From positions 1 through 24,006 of the forward strand of contig JAMPED010000005.1 of assembly GCA_023665325.1 (NCBI GenBank): a stretch of 24,006 bases of DNA, written 5' to 3'. The stretch's first letter is position 1. Each line of letters starts with the position of its first letter. Below are positions 14,884 through 21,503 of this stretch, piece after piece. Source of the DNA: Acetobacter sp. (GTDB taxonomy: Bacteria; Pseudomonadota; Alphaproteobacteria; RF32; CAG-239). Made by a program: the position numbers and the translations under genes. Under the pieces are notes generated by a model. The model had not been told where the DNA came from and did no database searches. It worked only from the letters and a program-made list of their open reading frames with translations.

Positions 14884-16359
14884 ATGGAAGAATTGGACGT
14901 TACGCGTTTGCCACGCAATATCGAAGCAGAACAAGCTCTTTTAGGGGCATTGCTTGCAAATAATAAAGCTTATGAGAAAGTGTCGGAATTTTTACGTGCC
15001 GAACATTTTTCAGATCCTATACACGTTAAAGTATTTGATGTTGTGGCACGGCTCATCCAAAAAGGGCACGTTGCCGACGTTATCACATTAAAGAACTATT
15101 TTGAGCAAGAAGGCACCTTAAATGATGTTGGTGGTATAAATTATCTGATAAAACTATCTGAATCATCCTCTCCTTTAACGAATATCGAATATTATGCTCA
15201 GTTTGTATATGATAAATATCTGCGCCGAGAATTGATAGCTACTGGCTATGATATCGCAAGTGAAGCTATGGGTGAAAATTTGGAAGAAACAACAGCTACT
15301 CAAATCGAACGTGCAGAAAAACGTTTATTTGATCTTGCAATGCACGGTGATGGTCAAAAAGGCTTTCAAGATTTTGGTGTTTCTGCACAATCAGCCTTAG
15401 CAATGATTGAAAAGGCATACCAAAAAGAAGGGAAAGTATCAGGTTTGCCAACTGGGTTAAATGATTTAGACTATAAAATGGGTGGATTAAATGATTCTGA
15501 CTTGATTATTTTGGCAGGACGTCCGGCAATGGGTAAAACCGCATTAGCAATTAACATCGCCTACAATGTTGCAGAACATATGATGGCAGATACTGGGAAG
15601 ATTGATCCACACGATAAAGGGGTCGCAATCTTTTCACTAGAAATGTCTGCTGAACAATTAGCCTCGCGTATTCTTTCTAGTGTGACAGAAACACCAGGAA
15701 CTAAGCTTCGTACTGGTGAGTTAGAATTAGCTGAGTTTAACCGTATTGCTACAGCTGTTCGTGAATATCAGAAATTGCCTATTTATATTGATGATACCCC
15801 TGGTATAAATATTAACGCAATTCGCACCCGTGCTCGTCGATTAAAACGAACCCACGGTTTGGGGTTGATTGTCATCGACTATATCCAACTCATTTCCGGA
15901 TCAGGAGATAAAAAGAGTGAGGGCAATCGTGTGCAAGAAGTGTCTGAGATTTCCCGTGGTTTGAAAATCTTAGCTAAAGAACTAAAAGTTCCAGTGATCG
16001 CACTATCCCAATTAAACCGTGGTTTGGAACAACGAGATGACAAACGTCCGCTAATGTCAGACCTTCGTGAATCTGGATCTATCGAGCAAGATGCAGATAT
16101 CGTGATGTTTGTATTCCGTGAAAATTATTACATCCATAATGCTGAACCTAAACGTAATATGGGAGAAACAGATGAGCACTTTACCAAACGAACGGAAGAA
16201 TGGCAGCAACGAGATAAAGAAACTGCAAATTTAGGTGAAGTAATTATTGGTAAAAACCGTCACGGCACCACCGGAACCATTAAGCTCTTTTGGGAAGGAC
16301 AATTTGCACGGTTTAATAATCTGGCGCGTAATGAATATCTACCGGAGCAAAGAGGGTAA
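14884..16359 (+). CDS. dnaB: Replicative DNA helicase
   Basis: DnaB is the hexameric 5'-3' helicase that opens the replication fork. The 491-residue protein has the N-terminal domain at about 8-110 (PRNIEAEQALLGALL) and a RecA-like ATPase domain at about 185-470. Walker A is GRPAMGKT (212-219), Walker B is IVIDYIQL (329-336) with D332, and the DNA-binding/sensor motifs SQLNRGLEQR (375-384) and SGSIEQDADIVMF (397-409) are intact. No intein is present. The start ATG follows an unremarkable leader (AGGGATTCGCACAGA). Two DnaA-box-like sites lie upstream. The three genes that follow are packed within one base or overlap, so they are one operon. Confidence 0.97.
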   Translation: MEELDVTRLPRNIEAEQALLGALLANNKAYEKVSEFLRAEHFSDPIHVKVFDVVARLIQKGHVADVITLKNYFEQEGTLNDVGGINYLIKLSESSSPLTNIEYYAQFVYDKYLRRELIATGYDIASEAMGENLEETTATQIERAEKRLFDLAMHGDGQKGFQDFGVSAQSALAMIEKAYQKEGKVSGLPTGLNDLDYKMGGLNDSDLIILAGRPAMGKTALAINIAYNVAEHMMADTGKIDPHDKGVAIFSLEMSAEQLASRILSSVTETPGTKLRTGELELAEFNRIATAVREYQKLPIYIDDTPGININAIRTRARRLKRTHGLGLIVIDYIQLISGSGDKKSEGNRVQEVSEISRGLKILAKELKVPVIALSQLNRGLEQRDDKRPLMSDLRESGSIEQDADIVMFVFRENYYIHNAEPKRNMGETDEHFTKRTEEWQQRDKETANLGEVIIGKNRHGTTGTIKLFWEGQFARFNNLARNEYLPEQRG

Positions 16360-16360
16360 A

Positions 16361-16729
16361 ATGAAAAAATACAACCAAACCGAATGGGAAAATATTTGTC
16401 GCCGTTGTGGTAAATGTTGTCTGATTAAACTTGAAGATGAAGATAGTGGCGATGTTTATTATACAAATGTTGTTTGTCGCTATTTTGATGAAGAAAAAAT
16501 GTGCTGTTCAGTATATGATAAGCGCTGTGAGCTCGTCCCAACCTGTTTAAAACTCAATCAGGATAATGTTGATAAACTATCGTGGATGCCGAAAACTTGC
16601 GCATATCGTGAACTTTTTGAAGACCCCCCCTCCACCACACATACCACCATCAAAGGGCGGGTTGTACGAGAAACAGATGTCTCCGAGGAAGAGCTGGAAG
16701 ATCATATTGTCGAGTGGGAAGATTTGTAA
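16361..16729 (+). CDS. UPF0260/YcgN-like cysteine-cluster protein, first copy
   Basis: A 122-residue protein of the YkgJ/UPF0260 group, whose cysteine clusters are thought to bind zinc or iron. Cysteines are at 13, 16, 19, 20, 39, 48, 49, 56, 62 and 80, in the family pattern CxxCGKCCLIKLEDEDSGDVYYTN (part), then a CAY motif at 80-82. It lacks the long N-terminal leader and the WHPL segment of E. coli YcgN (about 150 residues), so it is a short form. The ATG at 16361 is one base after the dnaB stop and follows AGAGGG; earlier in-frame starts lie inside dnaB. A C7 run at 16624-16630 sits in the coding sequence. Confidence 0.85.
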   Translation: MKKYNQTEWENICRRCGKCCLIKLEDEDSGDVYYTNVVCRYFDEEKMCCSVYDKRCELVPTCLKLNQDNVDKLSWMPKTCAYRELFEDPPSTTHTTIKGRVVRETDVSEEELEDHIVEWEDL

Positions 16730-17232
16730 TGACTAATGAATACACGCTTGAAGAAGAATATGACCCGCAAAGCCGATTCGCTGATTTAAGCGATGTCGAG
16801 CCAAAGTTTTGGGAAAAAAAATCCCTTGAACAAATGACAAAACGTGAGTGGGAACTCTTGTGCGATGGTTGCGGGAAGTGTTGTTTAAATAAATTAGAAA
16901 TAAAAGGAAAAATATGTTTTACAAACACTTACTGCCGTTTTTTAGATACAGAAAGCTGTTTGTGTAAAATTTATGCGCATCGTTTTCAAAAAGTTAACGA
17001 TTGTCGTGATATAGACATCTCTGCGATTCGAGAGAAACCACGTTGGTTGCCGAAAACTTGTGCTTATGTACTGTTGGATGAGGGAAAACCTCTGCCAGAG
17101 TGGCATCCCTTAATAACAGGACAAGCCAAAACAGTTCACGACGCCGCAGTTTCTCTTAAAGGAAGAAAACTAATAAATGAATCTGAGGTAACAGACTATG
17201 AAAATTACATTGTTAAGTGGACGGACCTTTGA
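16729..17232 (+). CDS. UPF0260/YcgN family protein, second copy
   Basis: A 167-residue member of the same family and close in layout to E. coli YcgN. It has FWEKKSLEQMTKREWELLCDGCGKCC (begins at 27) with C45, C48, C51 and C52, then C63, C69, C77, C79, C92 and C111, the LPKTCAY motif (107-113) and LPEWHPLITG (122-131). The start ATG overlaps the previous stop (TAATG), so the pair is translationally coupled. The two neighbouring genes look like an old tandem duplication with the first copy shortened. Role unknown beyond probable metal binding. Confidence 0.88.
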   Translation: MTNEYTLEEEYDPQSRFADLSDVEPKFWEKKSLEQMTKREWELLCDGCGKCCLNKLEIKGKICFTNTYCRFLDTESCLCKIYAHRFQKVNDCRDIDISAIREKPRWLPKTCAYVLLDEGKPLPEWHPLITGQAKTVHDAAVSLKGRKLINESEVTDYENYIVKWTDL

Positions 17233-17911
17233 AATCAGTGCTGATTTAGGCTTTGATATGAAAGTGGTACATTCCGGACGTTCCCGCCGGTTAACCCTCC
17301 GTATTGACAAGAAAGACCGTATGGCTGTGCTGACAATTCCGAAATATTGCTCCAAAAAGAAGGCTGTTTCGTTTGTGGAAAGCCACCAAGATTGGGTGCT
17401 GGATAATTTAAGCAAAATCCCAGAGCTGAAAAACTTTCAAAATCACGATAAAATCACCTTATTTGGTAAAAGCTATACAATTGAACATAGTGAGGTTCGA
17501 GGTAATACACGGCTGGATAAAAAGAATCACATTCTTTATGTGTCAGGCGGTATAGAGTTTTTACATCGTCGTGTGAAAGATTTTATAAAAAAACTAGCGT
17601 TGGAAGAGTTTACCCAACGTTCTCAAGAAGTTGCTGACCGAATTGGCAAAACCGTGCATAACGTCTGTATCAAAGATACAAAATCTCGCTGGGCAAGCTG
17701 CTCAACGTTAAATAATATAAATTACAGTTGGCGTTTGGCATTGGCACCAGAGTTCGTTGCTCGGTATATCGTCGCTCACGAAGTGTCGCACTTAAAACAC
17801 CAAGATCACTCCGCTTACTTCTGGGCATTAGTTGAATTTTTAGAAGAAGATATGCAAAAGGGTAGGGATTGGCTCACCGAAAACGGTCATTTGCTATATA
17901 TGTATAAATAA
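17198..17911 (+). CDS. YgjP-like metallopeptidase domain protein (M48-like)
   Basis: A 237-residue protein of the YgjP/WLM-like family. The zinc site HEVSH is at 194-198 with a third histidine at 204 (HQDH), and the family signature WASCS at 165-169 precedes it. The N-terminal half (SRRLTLRIDKKDRMAVLTIP) is the usual beta-rich YgjP leader. Members are predicted zinc peptidases; some are encoded beside restriction systems, but no such gene is here. The ATG at 17198 is preceded by GAGGTAA and overlaps the upstream gene by 35 bases. It ends the dnaB operon. No clear plus-strand terminator follows: the stem-loop just downstream points the other way. Confidence 0.9.
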   Translation: MKITLLSGRTFEISADLGFDMKVVHSGRSRRLTLRIDKKDRMAVLTIPKYCSKKKAVSFVESHQDWVLDNLSKIPELKNFQNHDKITLFGKSYTIEHSEVRGNTRLDKKNHILYVSGGIEFLHRRVKDFIKKLALEEFTQRSQEVADRIGKTVHNVCIKDTKSRWASCSTLNNINYSWRLALAPEFVARYIVAHEVSHLKHQDHSAYFWALVEFLEEDMQKGRDWLTENGHLLYMYK

Positions 17912-17912
17912 C

Positions 17913-17938
17913 AAAAAAGCGGAGTATTATACTCCGCT
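17913..17938 (-). terminator. Terminator of the small-peptide transcript
   Basis: On the minus strand AGCGGAGTA (17938-17930 complement) pairs perfectly over 9 bp around a 3-base loop and is followed by six T residues. On the plus strand no T-run follows, so it serves the minus-strand peptide gene, whose stop is about 11 bases upstream. Confidence 0.8.
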
Positions 17939-17948
17939 CCCTCAATTA

Positions 17949-18011
17949 TTACTTCAAGATTGTAATAATCAATTCAAGAATAAGCTTGATATAAGTTAAT
18001 ATCTTAATCAT
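17949..18011 (-). CDS. 20-residue hydrophobic amphipathic peptide, candidate type I toxin
   Basis: The minus strand encodes MIKILTYIKLILELIITILK and a TAA. The ATG is preceded by AAAGGAGGTG, the strongest ribosome site in the window, 5-6 bases upstream. K3, T6, K9, E13, T17 and K20 repeat every three or four residues, so a helix would have a thin polar face, like the membrane toxin TisB. The SD lies in an 11-position hairpin with the 5' leader (18019-18029 pairs with 18037-18047, one G-U and one mismatch), which would repress translation. A terminator follows. A short RNA diverges from the other side of the region. The composition, buried SD and divergent RNA together match type I toxin-antitoxin loci; no homolog is known to me and toxicity is not shown. 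Confidence 0.7.
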   Translation of the reverse strand: MIKILTYIKLILELIITILK

Positions 18012-18018
18012 TCTTGCA

Positions 18019-18047
18019 CCTCCTTTCGCATTATCTGCGGAAAGAGG
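18019..18047 (-). promoter_or_regulatory. SD-sequestering hairpin in the peptide mRNA leader
   Basis: In the mRNA, CCUCUUUCCGC (18047-18037) faces GCGAAAGGAGG (18029-18019) around a 7-base loop. Nine Watson-Crick pairs, one G-U pair and one mismatch bury the whole Shine-Dalgarno sequence. Confidence 0.65.
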
Positions 18048-18084
18048 TTGAAAACTCATATCTTATCCACTACATCAAAATCTC

Positions 18085-18113
18085 TTGACATTTTGTAAAA
18101 TATGAGCTACACT
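18085..18113 (+). promoter_or_regulatory. Promoter of the divergent small RNA
   Basis: A perfect TTGACA (18085-18090), 17-base spacer and TACACT (18108-18113). Transcription would start near 18120, away from the peptide gene. Confidence 0.7.
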
Positions 18114-18119
18114 TCCAAT

Positions 18120-18197
18120 ATCAGGATGGAAGTTGGTTGTGTCAACCTCTTTCCTTTGTTGGAAAAATCCGGTGTTCCCGCACCGGACTTTTCTTTT
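18120..18197 (+). ncRNA. Candidate antitoxin small RNA, about 78 nt
   Basis: A short transcription unit is bounded by a consensus promoter and an intrinsic terminator and holds no credible ORF. Its 5' half can fold as GGAA-GGTTG/CAACC-TTCC. It contains TCAACCTCTTTCC (18142-18154), the same 13 bases found in the 5' leader of the divergent peptide mRNA. In that stretch ACCU-CUUUC can pair with GAAAG(G)AGGU, the Shine-Dalgarno sequence of the peptide gene, over nine Watson-Crick pairs with one bulged G. The length and divergent arrangement resemble IstR-1. The transcript ends are predicted, not measured. Confidence 0.6.
18168..18197 (+). terminator. Terminator of the small RNA
   Basis: TCCGGTG (18168-18174) and CACCGGA (18181-18187) close a 6-base loop, followed by CTTTTCTTTT. 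Confidence 0.8.
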
Positions 18198-18278
18198 ATA
18201 TAACTATAGTTTTAAAAGTCAAGATGAGATTCTTATTTTGTTCTTGTTTGGCTAATTCTGTTTCCAGTGTCATTTTTC

Positions 18279-18438
18279 TTTGGTCTATGGATTGGTGCCA
18301 GCGGCACTTGCTTGATTTTGGGCTACGGCAAGTGTAGGGGCGGTGTTTGAAAACGTCATTGCGAGCGAAACGTAGTGTAGCGTGGCAATCCAGTGGGTGA
18401 GGTTAAGTAAAGTCTTGCGGTTTTTGGTCTATGGATTG
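18279..18438 (+). repeat. 16-bp direct repeat pair
   Basis: TTTGGTCTATGGATTG occurs at 18279-18294 and again at 18423-18438. The copies flank the left half of the palindromic repeat unit and suggest a second, partly decayed unit; an imperfect stem, CACTTGC (18305-18311) with GCAAGTG (18328-18334), lies between them. Confidence 0.55.
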
Positions 18439-18479
18439 CTGTGCCGATATGTGTCTGACGACACGTGGCTCACAATGAC
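18355..18479. repeat. Palindromic MITE-like intergenic repeat
   Basis: GTCATTGCGAGC (18355-18366) is matched by the inverted GCTCACAATGAC (18468-18479), with one mismatch. Inside, GGCAATCCA (18384-18392) is matched by TGGATTGC (18432-18439). The unit would fold as one long hairpin. GTCATTGCGAGCGAA...GCAATCC is a motif that I know as a dispersed intergenic repeat in several bacterial groups. It encodes no protein; a non-autonomous mobile repeat is the best reading. Confidence 0.65.
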
Positions 18480-18496
18480 AGTGTGAAAAAATTAAC

Positions 18497-18524
18497 TTTA
18501 CTTTTACAAAATCTTCTTTATACT
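18497..18524 (+). promoter_or_regulatory. Promoter of the structured RNA
   Basis: TTTACT (18497-18502), a 16-base spacer and TATACT (18519-18524) predict a start near 18530. The elements closely resemble those of the nrdA promoter. Confidence 0.55.
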
Positions 18525-18529
18525 CCCCA

Positions 18530-18690
18530 ATGTCGGCAGAGATGCCGTCAGGGCTGTCAGAGGCTCTCACTATTTTGTCCTTGATTAAAGTCAGGGAGCT
18601 TATAGCTATATATTGAAGGCTATAAGAGTCATTAATAGTGTGATTTCTGAACTCCCTGGCGCTGGATTTTCCAGTGCCTGTTTTGTTTTA
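18530..18690 (+). ncRNA. Rod-like structured RNA, possibly 6S-like or a leader of the HTH gene
   Basis: About 160 bases between a promoter and a terminator with no convincing ORF. Nested pairings run along its length: CAGGG (18549-18553) with CCCTG (18654-18658), TCAGA (18557-18561) with TCTGA (18646-18650), CACTATT (18568-18574) with AATAGTG (18634-18640) and CTTATAGC (18599-18606) with GCTATAAG (18619-18626), leaving a large asymmetric central bubble. The 5' end has its own hairpin CGGC-loop-GCCG (18534-18547). A rod with a central bubble and this length is compatible with 6S RNA, but I cannot match conserved sequence. The alternative is a 5' leader with an attenuator, since the HTH gene starts 23 bases after the terminator. 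Confidence 0.5.
18658..18690 (+). terminator. Terminator or attenuator before the HTH gene
   Basis: GGCGCTGG (18658-18665) pairs with CCAGTGCC (18671-18678), one G-U, around a 5-base loop, followed by TGTTTTGTTTTA. Confidence 0.7.
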
Positions 18691-18712
18691 ATTTAATATG
18701 GAGTTTTGAATT

Positions 18713-18979
18713 ATGTTTAATAATGAAGAATTAGAATTATATTTTGAAGGCGGAAATTGGTTTCGCCAAGAGCTTCGGGTTCAAGTGGGTGATTTATTGA
18801 TGGCTGAACGGTTACGTCAGGGGCTGACGCTGGAAGATGTAAGTAAGCTTATTAAGATTCCAGCAAAGTTGATTGAGAAGCAGGAACAGCATCGAAAACG
18901 AATCAATTTTTGCATTTTGGGAGCGTTATTGAAAATCTATAAAAAACAATTGAAGATAACGCTTATCGATATGGAATAA
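18713..18979 (+). CDS. Small HTH (RodZ/XRE-like) protein
   Basis: An 88-residue cytosolic protein. Residues 23-65 (QVGDLLMAERLRQGLTLEDVSKLIKIPAKLIEKQE) match the HTH_25/XRE fold as found at the N-terminus of RodZ, but there is no membrane segment or RodZ periplasmic domain. It may be a DNA-binding regulator or a protein-interaction module. The ATG follows GGAG at nine bases. It is flanked by a structured RNA upstream and a terminator downstream, so it is a single-gene unit. The target is unknown. Confidence 0.75.
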   Translation: MFNNEELELYFEGGNWFRQELRVQVGDLLMAERLRQGLTLEDVSKLIKIPAKLIEKQEQHRKRINFCILGALLKIYKKQLKITLIDME

Positions 18980-18983
18980 ACTA

Positions 18984-19015
18984 AAAAAGCGCTCGAGAGA
19001 AATCGGGCGCTTTTT
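18984..19015. terminator. Bidirectional terminator between the HTH gene and bamE
   Basis: AAAAAGCGC (18984-18992) and GCGCTTTTT (19007-19015) close an imperfect stem extended by T-G, C-G and G-C pairs. A and T runs on either side let it stop both converging transcripts. Confidence 0.8.
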
Positions 19016-19028
19016 GTAATTTTGAAAC

Positions 19029-19490
19029 TTATAGACCGTTGTTTTCTTTGGTGGGCTGCATTGGCATATACCCTACACCACCGAAATATTTTTCCATAAA
19101 GGTTTCTTCTGTCCCCATTACAGGTGTTTCATCTGATGAAATCACAATTTCACGTCCGTTACTCTTATCAAGTTGAACAACACGTTCCACTTGTCCATCC
19201 AAATTAAATTCTATTGCCACAATATTACGCTCTAGCTCTTCAGGTTCAAAAAAAGCCATTCTTTTCATAGTGGAGTTCATATAAACCCACGTTTTATGGT
19301 CAAGACTTGAAATAGCACTCGGTGAACCCATAATCTTGCGCACATCTTCTTGCTTCATACCACGTTTAATAGCTAAGATATCATCTTTAGCCGGCATATT
19401 TCCCTCAGTTTGGTTGAAATAGTCTGTCGAGCAGGCACTAAAAAGCAATAATCCTGCAAGAGTCGAAAAAAGCATATTGTGTGTTGACAT
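19029..19490 (-). CDS. bamE: Outer-membrane assembly lipoprotein, BamE/SmpA/OmlA family
   Basis: A 153-residue lipoprotein with signal peptide and lipobox LFSAC, acylated at C20. The SmpA/OmlA core follows at about residues 36-105: ILAIKRGMKQEDVRKIMGSPSAI, then KTWVYMNSTMK and VAIEFNLDGQV, which is the standard BamE beta-beta-alpha layout. BamE is an accessory lipoprotein of the BAM complex that inserts beta-barrel proteins into the outer membrane. The tail after residue 110 is longer than in E. coli BamE (113 residues) and has low complexity. I chose the ATG at 19490 because AAGGAT precedes it and it gives a clean signal peptide; a longer frame from 19541 adds a non-signal leader. It diverges from yceD. 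Confidence 0.88.
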   Translation of the reverse strand: MSTHNMLFSTLAGLLLFSACSTDYFNQTEGNMPAKDDILAIKRGMKQEDVRKIMGSPSAISSLDHKTWVYMNSTMKRMAFFEPEELERNIVAIEFNLDGQVERVVQLDKSNGREIVISSDETPVMGTEETFMEKYFGGVGYMPMQPTKENNGL

Positions 19491-19500
19491 CTTCAAATCC

Positions 19501-19529
19501 TTACAATTATTATTAAATAGATATATAGT
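19501..19529 (+). promoter_or_regulatory. Promoter of the yceD gene
   Basis: TTACAA (19501-19506), a 17-base spacer and TATAGT (19524-19529) place the start near 19537, about 15 bases before the ATG. Confidence 0.55.
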
Positions 19530-19551
19530 CCTATAACACAAGGAAAAAAGA

Positions 19552-20064
19552 ATGCAAAAAGAATTTTCTTATCCCCTGCAAATAGATGAATTAGGGCAGG
19601 GGGAACAAACCTACAAATTAAGAGCAGATAAAGAACAGCTGAAAACATTGGCAGAAATTTTGCAAGTTCCAGCTGTGAATAGTTTTGGCGCAAACATCGG
19701 CTTGAAGTTTCAAAAAAAACGTGGAATGCTTGAAGTATACGGTACAGTCAGGGCTAATCTTGGGCTAATCAGTGTTATTTCATTAGAACCATTTGACAAA
19801 GATTATATTACCGAATTTAAACTTACATATGATACAAACGCAACTTATGAAGATATCTATAAAGAAGATGATGATATTGAAGAGGATATTCCTGATATTG
19901 TCTATGATGGTAAAATAGATTTAGGTGATATTGCCATCGAACAAATAGCCCTTGTGATGGAAGATCACCCCCGCAAAGACGGAGAAACGTTTGAAGCTAT
20001 AGTGGAAGATAGCGAGCCGATAAAAAACAATCCGTTTGCTGCCTTGGCAAAATTGAAAAAATAA
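19552..20064 (+). CDS. yceD: YceD family protein (DUF177)
   Basis: A 170-residue protein with the DUF177 outline: an N-terminal strand-rich part (EFSYPLQIDEL), VRANLGLISVISLEPFDKDY at about 64-83, an acidic stretch (EDDDIEEDIPDI, 103-114) and DLGDIAIEQIALVMEDHPR at about 122-140, ending NPFAALAKLKK. Family members accompany rpmF and plsX and have been linked to 23S rRNA accumulation in plants and bacteria. The cysteine common before LEP in relatives is absent here. AAGGAA precedes the ATG. It leads the rpmF-plsX-fabH block. Confidence 0.88.
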   Translation: MQKEFSYPLQIDELGQGEQTYKLRADKEQLKTLAEILQVPAVNSFGANIGLKFQKKRGMLEVYGTVRANLGLISVISLEPFDKDYITEFKLTYDTNATYEDIYKEDDDIEEDIPDIVYDGKIDLGDIAIEQIALVMEDHPRKDGETFEAIVEDSEPIKNNPFAALAKLKK

Positions 20065-20218
20065 AGAATTAAATAAAATAAAACACAAATATATAAAAAA
20101 AACTCTTGCCAAATACATTTTTTTTATATAAAAGCGTATTCAGCAGCTCTTGCTATGCTCAAAAAAGGCAATGCAGGGGCAGATTTGTGTCAAATAATTT
20201 TAGATAAGAGTTAAAGAA

Positions 20219-20419
20219 ATGGCTACACCTAAGAAAAAAACATCACAATCTCGTCGCAATATGCGCCGTTCTCACGATGCGTTAACTCCTAACGCTTATC
20301 ACGAGTGTCCAAACTGCGGTGAGTTGAAACGCCCTCATAACGTTTGCCCAAAATGTGGACAATATGATGGTAAAGAAGTTGTTGCTCAAAAGGCAAATAA
20401 CGAACAGTCTGAAGACTAA
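20219..20419 (+). CDS. rpmF: Ribosomal protein bL32
   Basis: A 66-residue bL32 of the large ribosomal subunit. The N-terminus [21 protein letters not shown] is the family signature (truncated here to its first residues: [18 protein letters not shown]). The zinc ribbon has two CxxC pairs, CPNC (31-34) and CPKC (44-47), so this is the zinc-binding form. The C-terminal tail is short and acidic. It lies between yceD and plsX as in other Proteobacteria. The 154-base gap before it holds AT-rich sequence with possible but unclear promoter elements (TTGCCA at 20106 and TATAAA at 20127, 15 bases apart). Confidence 0.97.
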   Translation: MATPKKKTSQSRRNMRRSHDALTPNAYHECPNCGELKRPHNVCPKCGQYDGKEVVAQKANNEQSED

Positions 20420-20450
20420 TTAAATTTATTTTATTTTTATGGAGCAGGTT

Positions 20451-21503
20451 TTGTCTGATAATAATCTGGTCATATCAATAGATGCTATGGGGGGGGATAA
20501 TTCCCCCAAAGTAGTAATAGAGGGGTTGGCTCTCGCTCATAAAAGAAATCCGGATATACGGTTTTTGGTTTATGGAGATGAGCAAAAAGTTAACGCAGAA
20601 ATGGAAAAATTTCCGATTCTGCAAAAAGTTTGTCAGGTTTTTCATACAGAAGAATTTGTTCATAATGAAGATAAACCATCTCACGTGATACGTAATCGTG
20701 CAACAAGTATGTATCAGGCTGTTGAAGCTGTGAAACTTGGTAAGGCGATGGCTGTTGTTTCTGCTGGAAACACCGGCGCACTGATGGCAATCTCCAAACT
20801 ACTCTTGAAAACAATCCAAAAAATACATCGTCCAGCCATCATAAGTATTATGCCACATCAAAATGGTCGGTATGTTATGCTTGATCTTGGCGCAAACACA
20901 GAATGCGATGGTATCAATTTAGCTGAATTTGCCATAATGGGTAATATCTTTGCTAAATATGCTTTAGGGATTGAACGTCCTCGAGTCGCGCTGATGAATA
21001 TCGGTGCTGAGGAAATGAAAGGTAAAGGAGAAATTCACGTTGCCGCACATATCATCAAGCATACACATTTAAATTTAGATTTTATTGGTTATATTGAGCC
21101 GCACGAAATCCCAAAAGATAAAGCAGATGTTGTAGTTGCTGATGGTTTTTCTGGAAACATTGCTCTAAAATCAGTGGAAGGAACCTGCCATCTGATTATG
21201 CGCCTCATTAAAAACAGTATAAAAGAGTCGCTTTTAGCAAAATTAGGTTTACCTTTTATGCTTGGTGCAATGCGTAAATTGAAAAAGACAATGGATCCAA
21301 GGTTATATAATGGTGCAATGTTTGTTGGTCTAAATGGTTTGTCTGTTAAAAGCCACGGCGGCACAGATGCATTTGGATTCTCAATTGCAGTAGAAAATGC
21401 TGCACGTTTAGTTAGAAAAGATTTCGTAGGCTCAATTCGCCGCGAACTTGAAAATATTGATTTAGATGAACTATCACAGGAAGCTTGCTATGAAGTGTAC
21501 TAG
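20451..21503 (+). CDS. plsX: Phosphate acyltransferase PlsX
   Basis: PlsX makes acyl-phosphate from acyl-ACP, the first step of the PlsX/PlsY phospholipid route, as a peripheral membrane enzyme. The protein (350 residues from this start) has ISIDAMGGDNSPK (residues 8-20), AVVSAGNTGALMA, RPAIISIMPH, LDLGAN and DGFSGNIALK, and the end KSHGGTDAFGF. I prefer the TTG at 20451, which follows GGAG at a good distance; an in-frame ATG at 20439 has no ribosome site and would give 354 residues. A G8 tract at 20489-20496 with a C5 run facing it lies near the start. fabH begins within its last codons (14-base overlap). Confidence 0.93.
   Translation: MSDNNLVISIDAMGGDNSPKVVIEGLALAHKRNPDIRFLVYGDEQKVNAEMEKFPILQKVCQVFHTEEFVHNEDKPSHVIRNRATSMYQAVEAVKLGKAMAVVSAGNTGALMAISKLLLKTIQKIHRPAIISIMPHQNGRYVMLDLGANTECDGINLAEFAIMGNIFAKYALGIERPRVALMNIGAEEMKGKGEIHVAAHIIKHTHLNLDFIGYIEPHEIPKDKADVVVADGFSGNIALKSVEGTCHLIMRLIKNSIKESLLAKLGLPFMLGAMRKLKKTMDPRLYNGAMFVGLNGLSVKSHGGTDAFGFSIAVENAARLVRKDFVGSIRRELENIDLDELSQEACYEVY

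Noticed and set aside
18063..18071. DnaA-like 9-mer TTATCCACT in the peptide/small RNA intergenic region
   Set aside because: Single, with one mismatch, and expected by chance in AT-rich DNA.
18052..18090. Promoter for the minus-strand peptide mRNA (TAAGAT -10 near 18060-18065)
   Set aside because: No acceptable -35 at normal spacing, so I do not list it although the gene needs one; the region upstream shows only weak matches.
18137..18337. A 66-codon plus-strand ORF overlapping the small RNA and repeat
   Set aside because: It runs through an intrinsic terminator and the palindromic repeat, has no ribosome site, and its composition is not protein-like.
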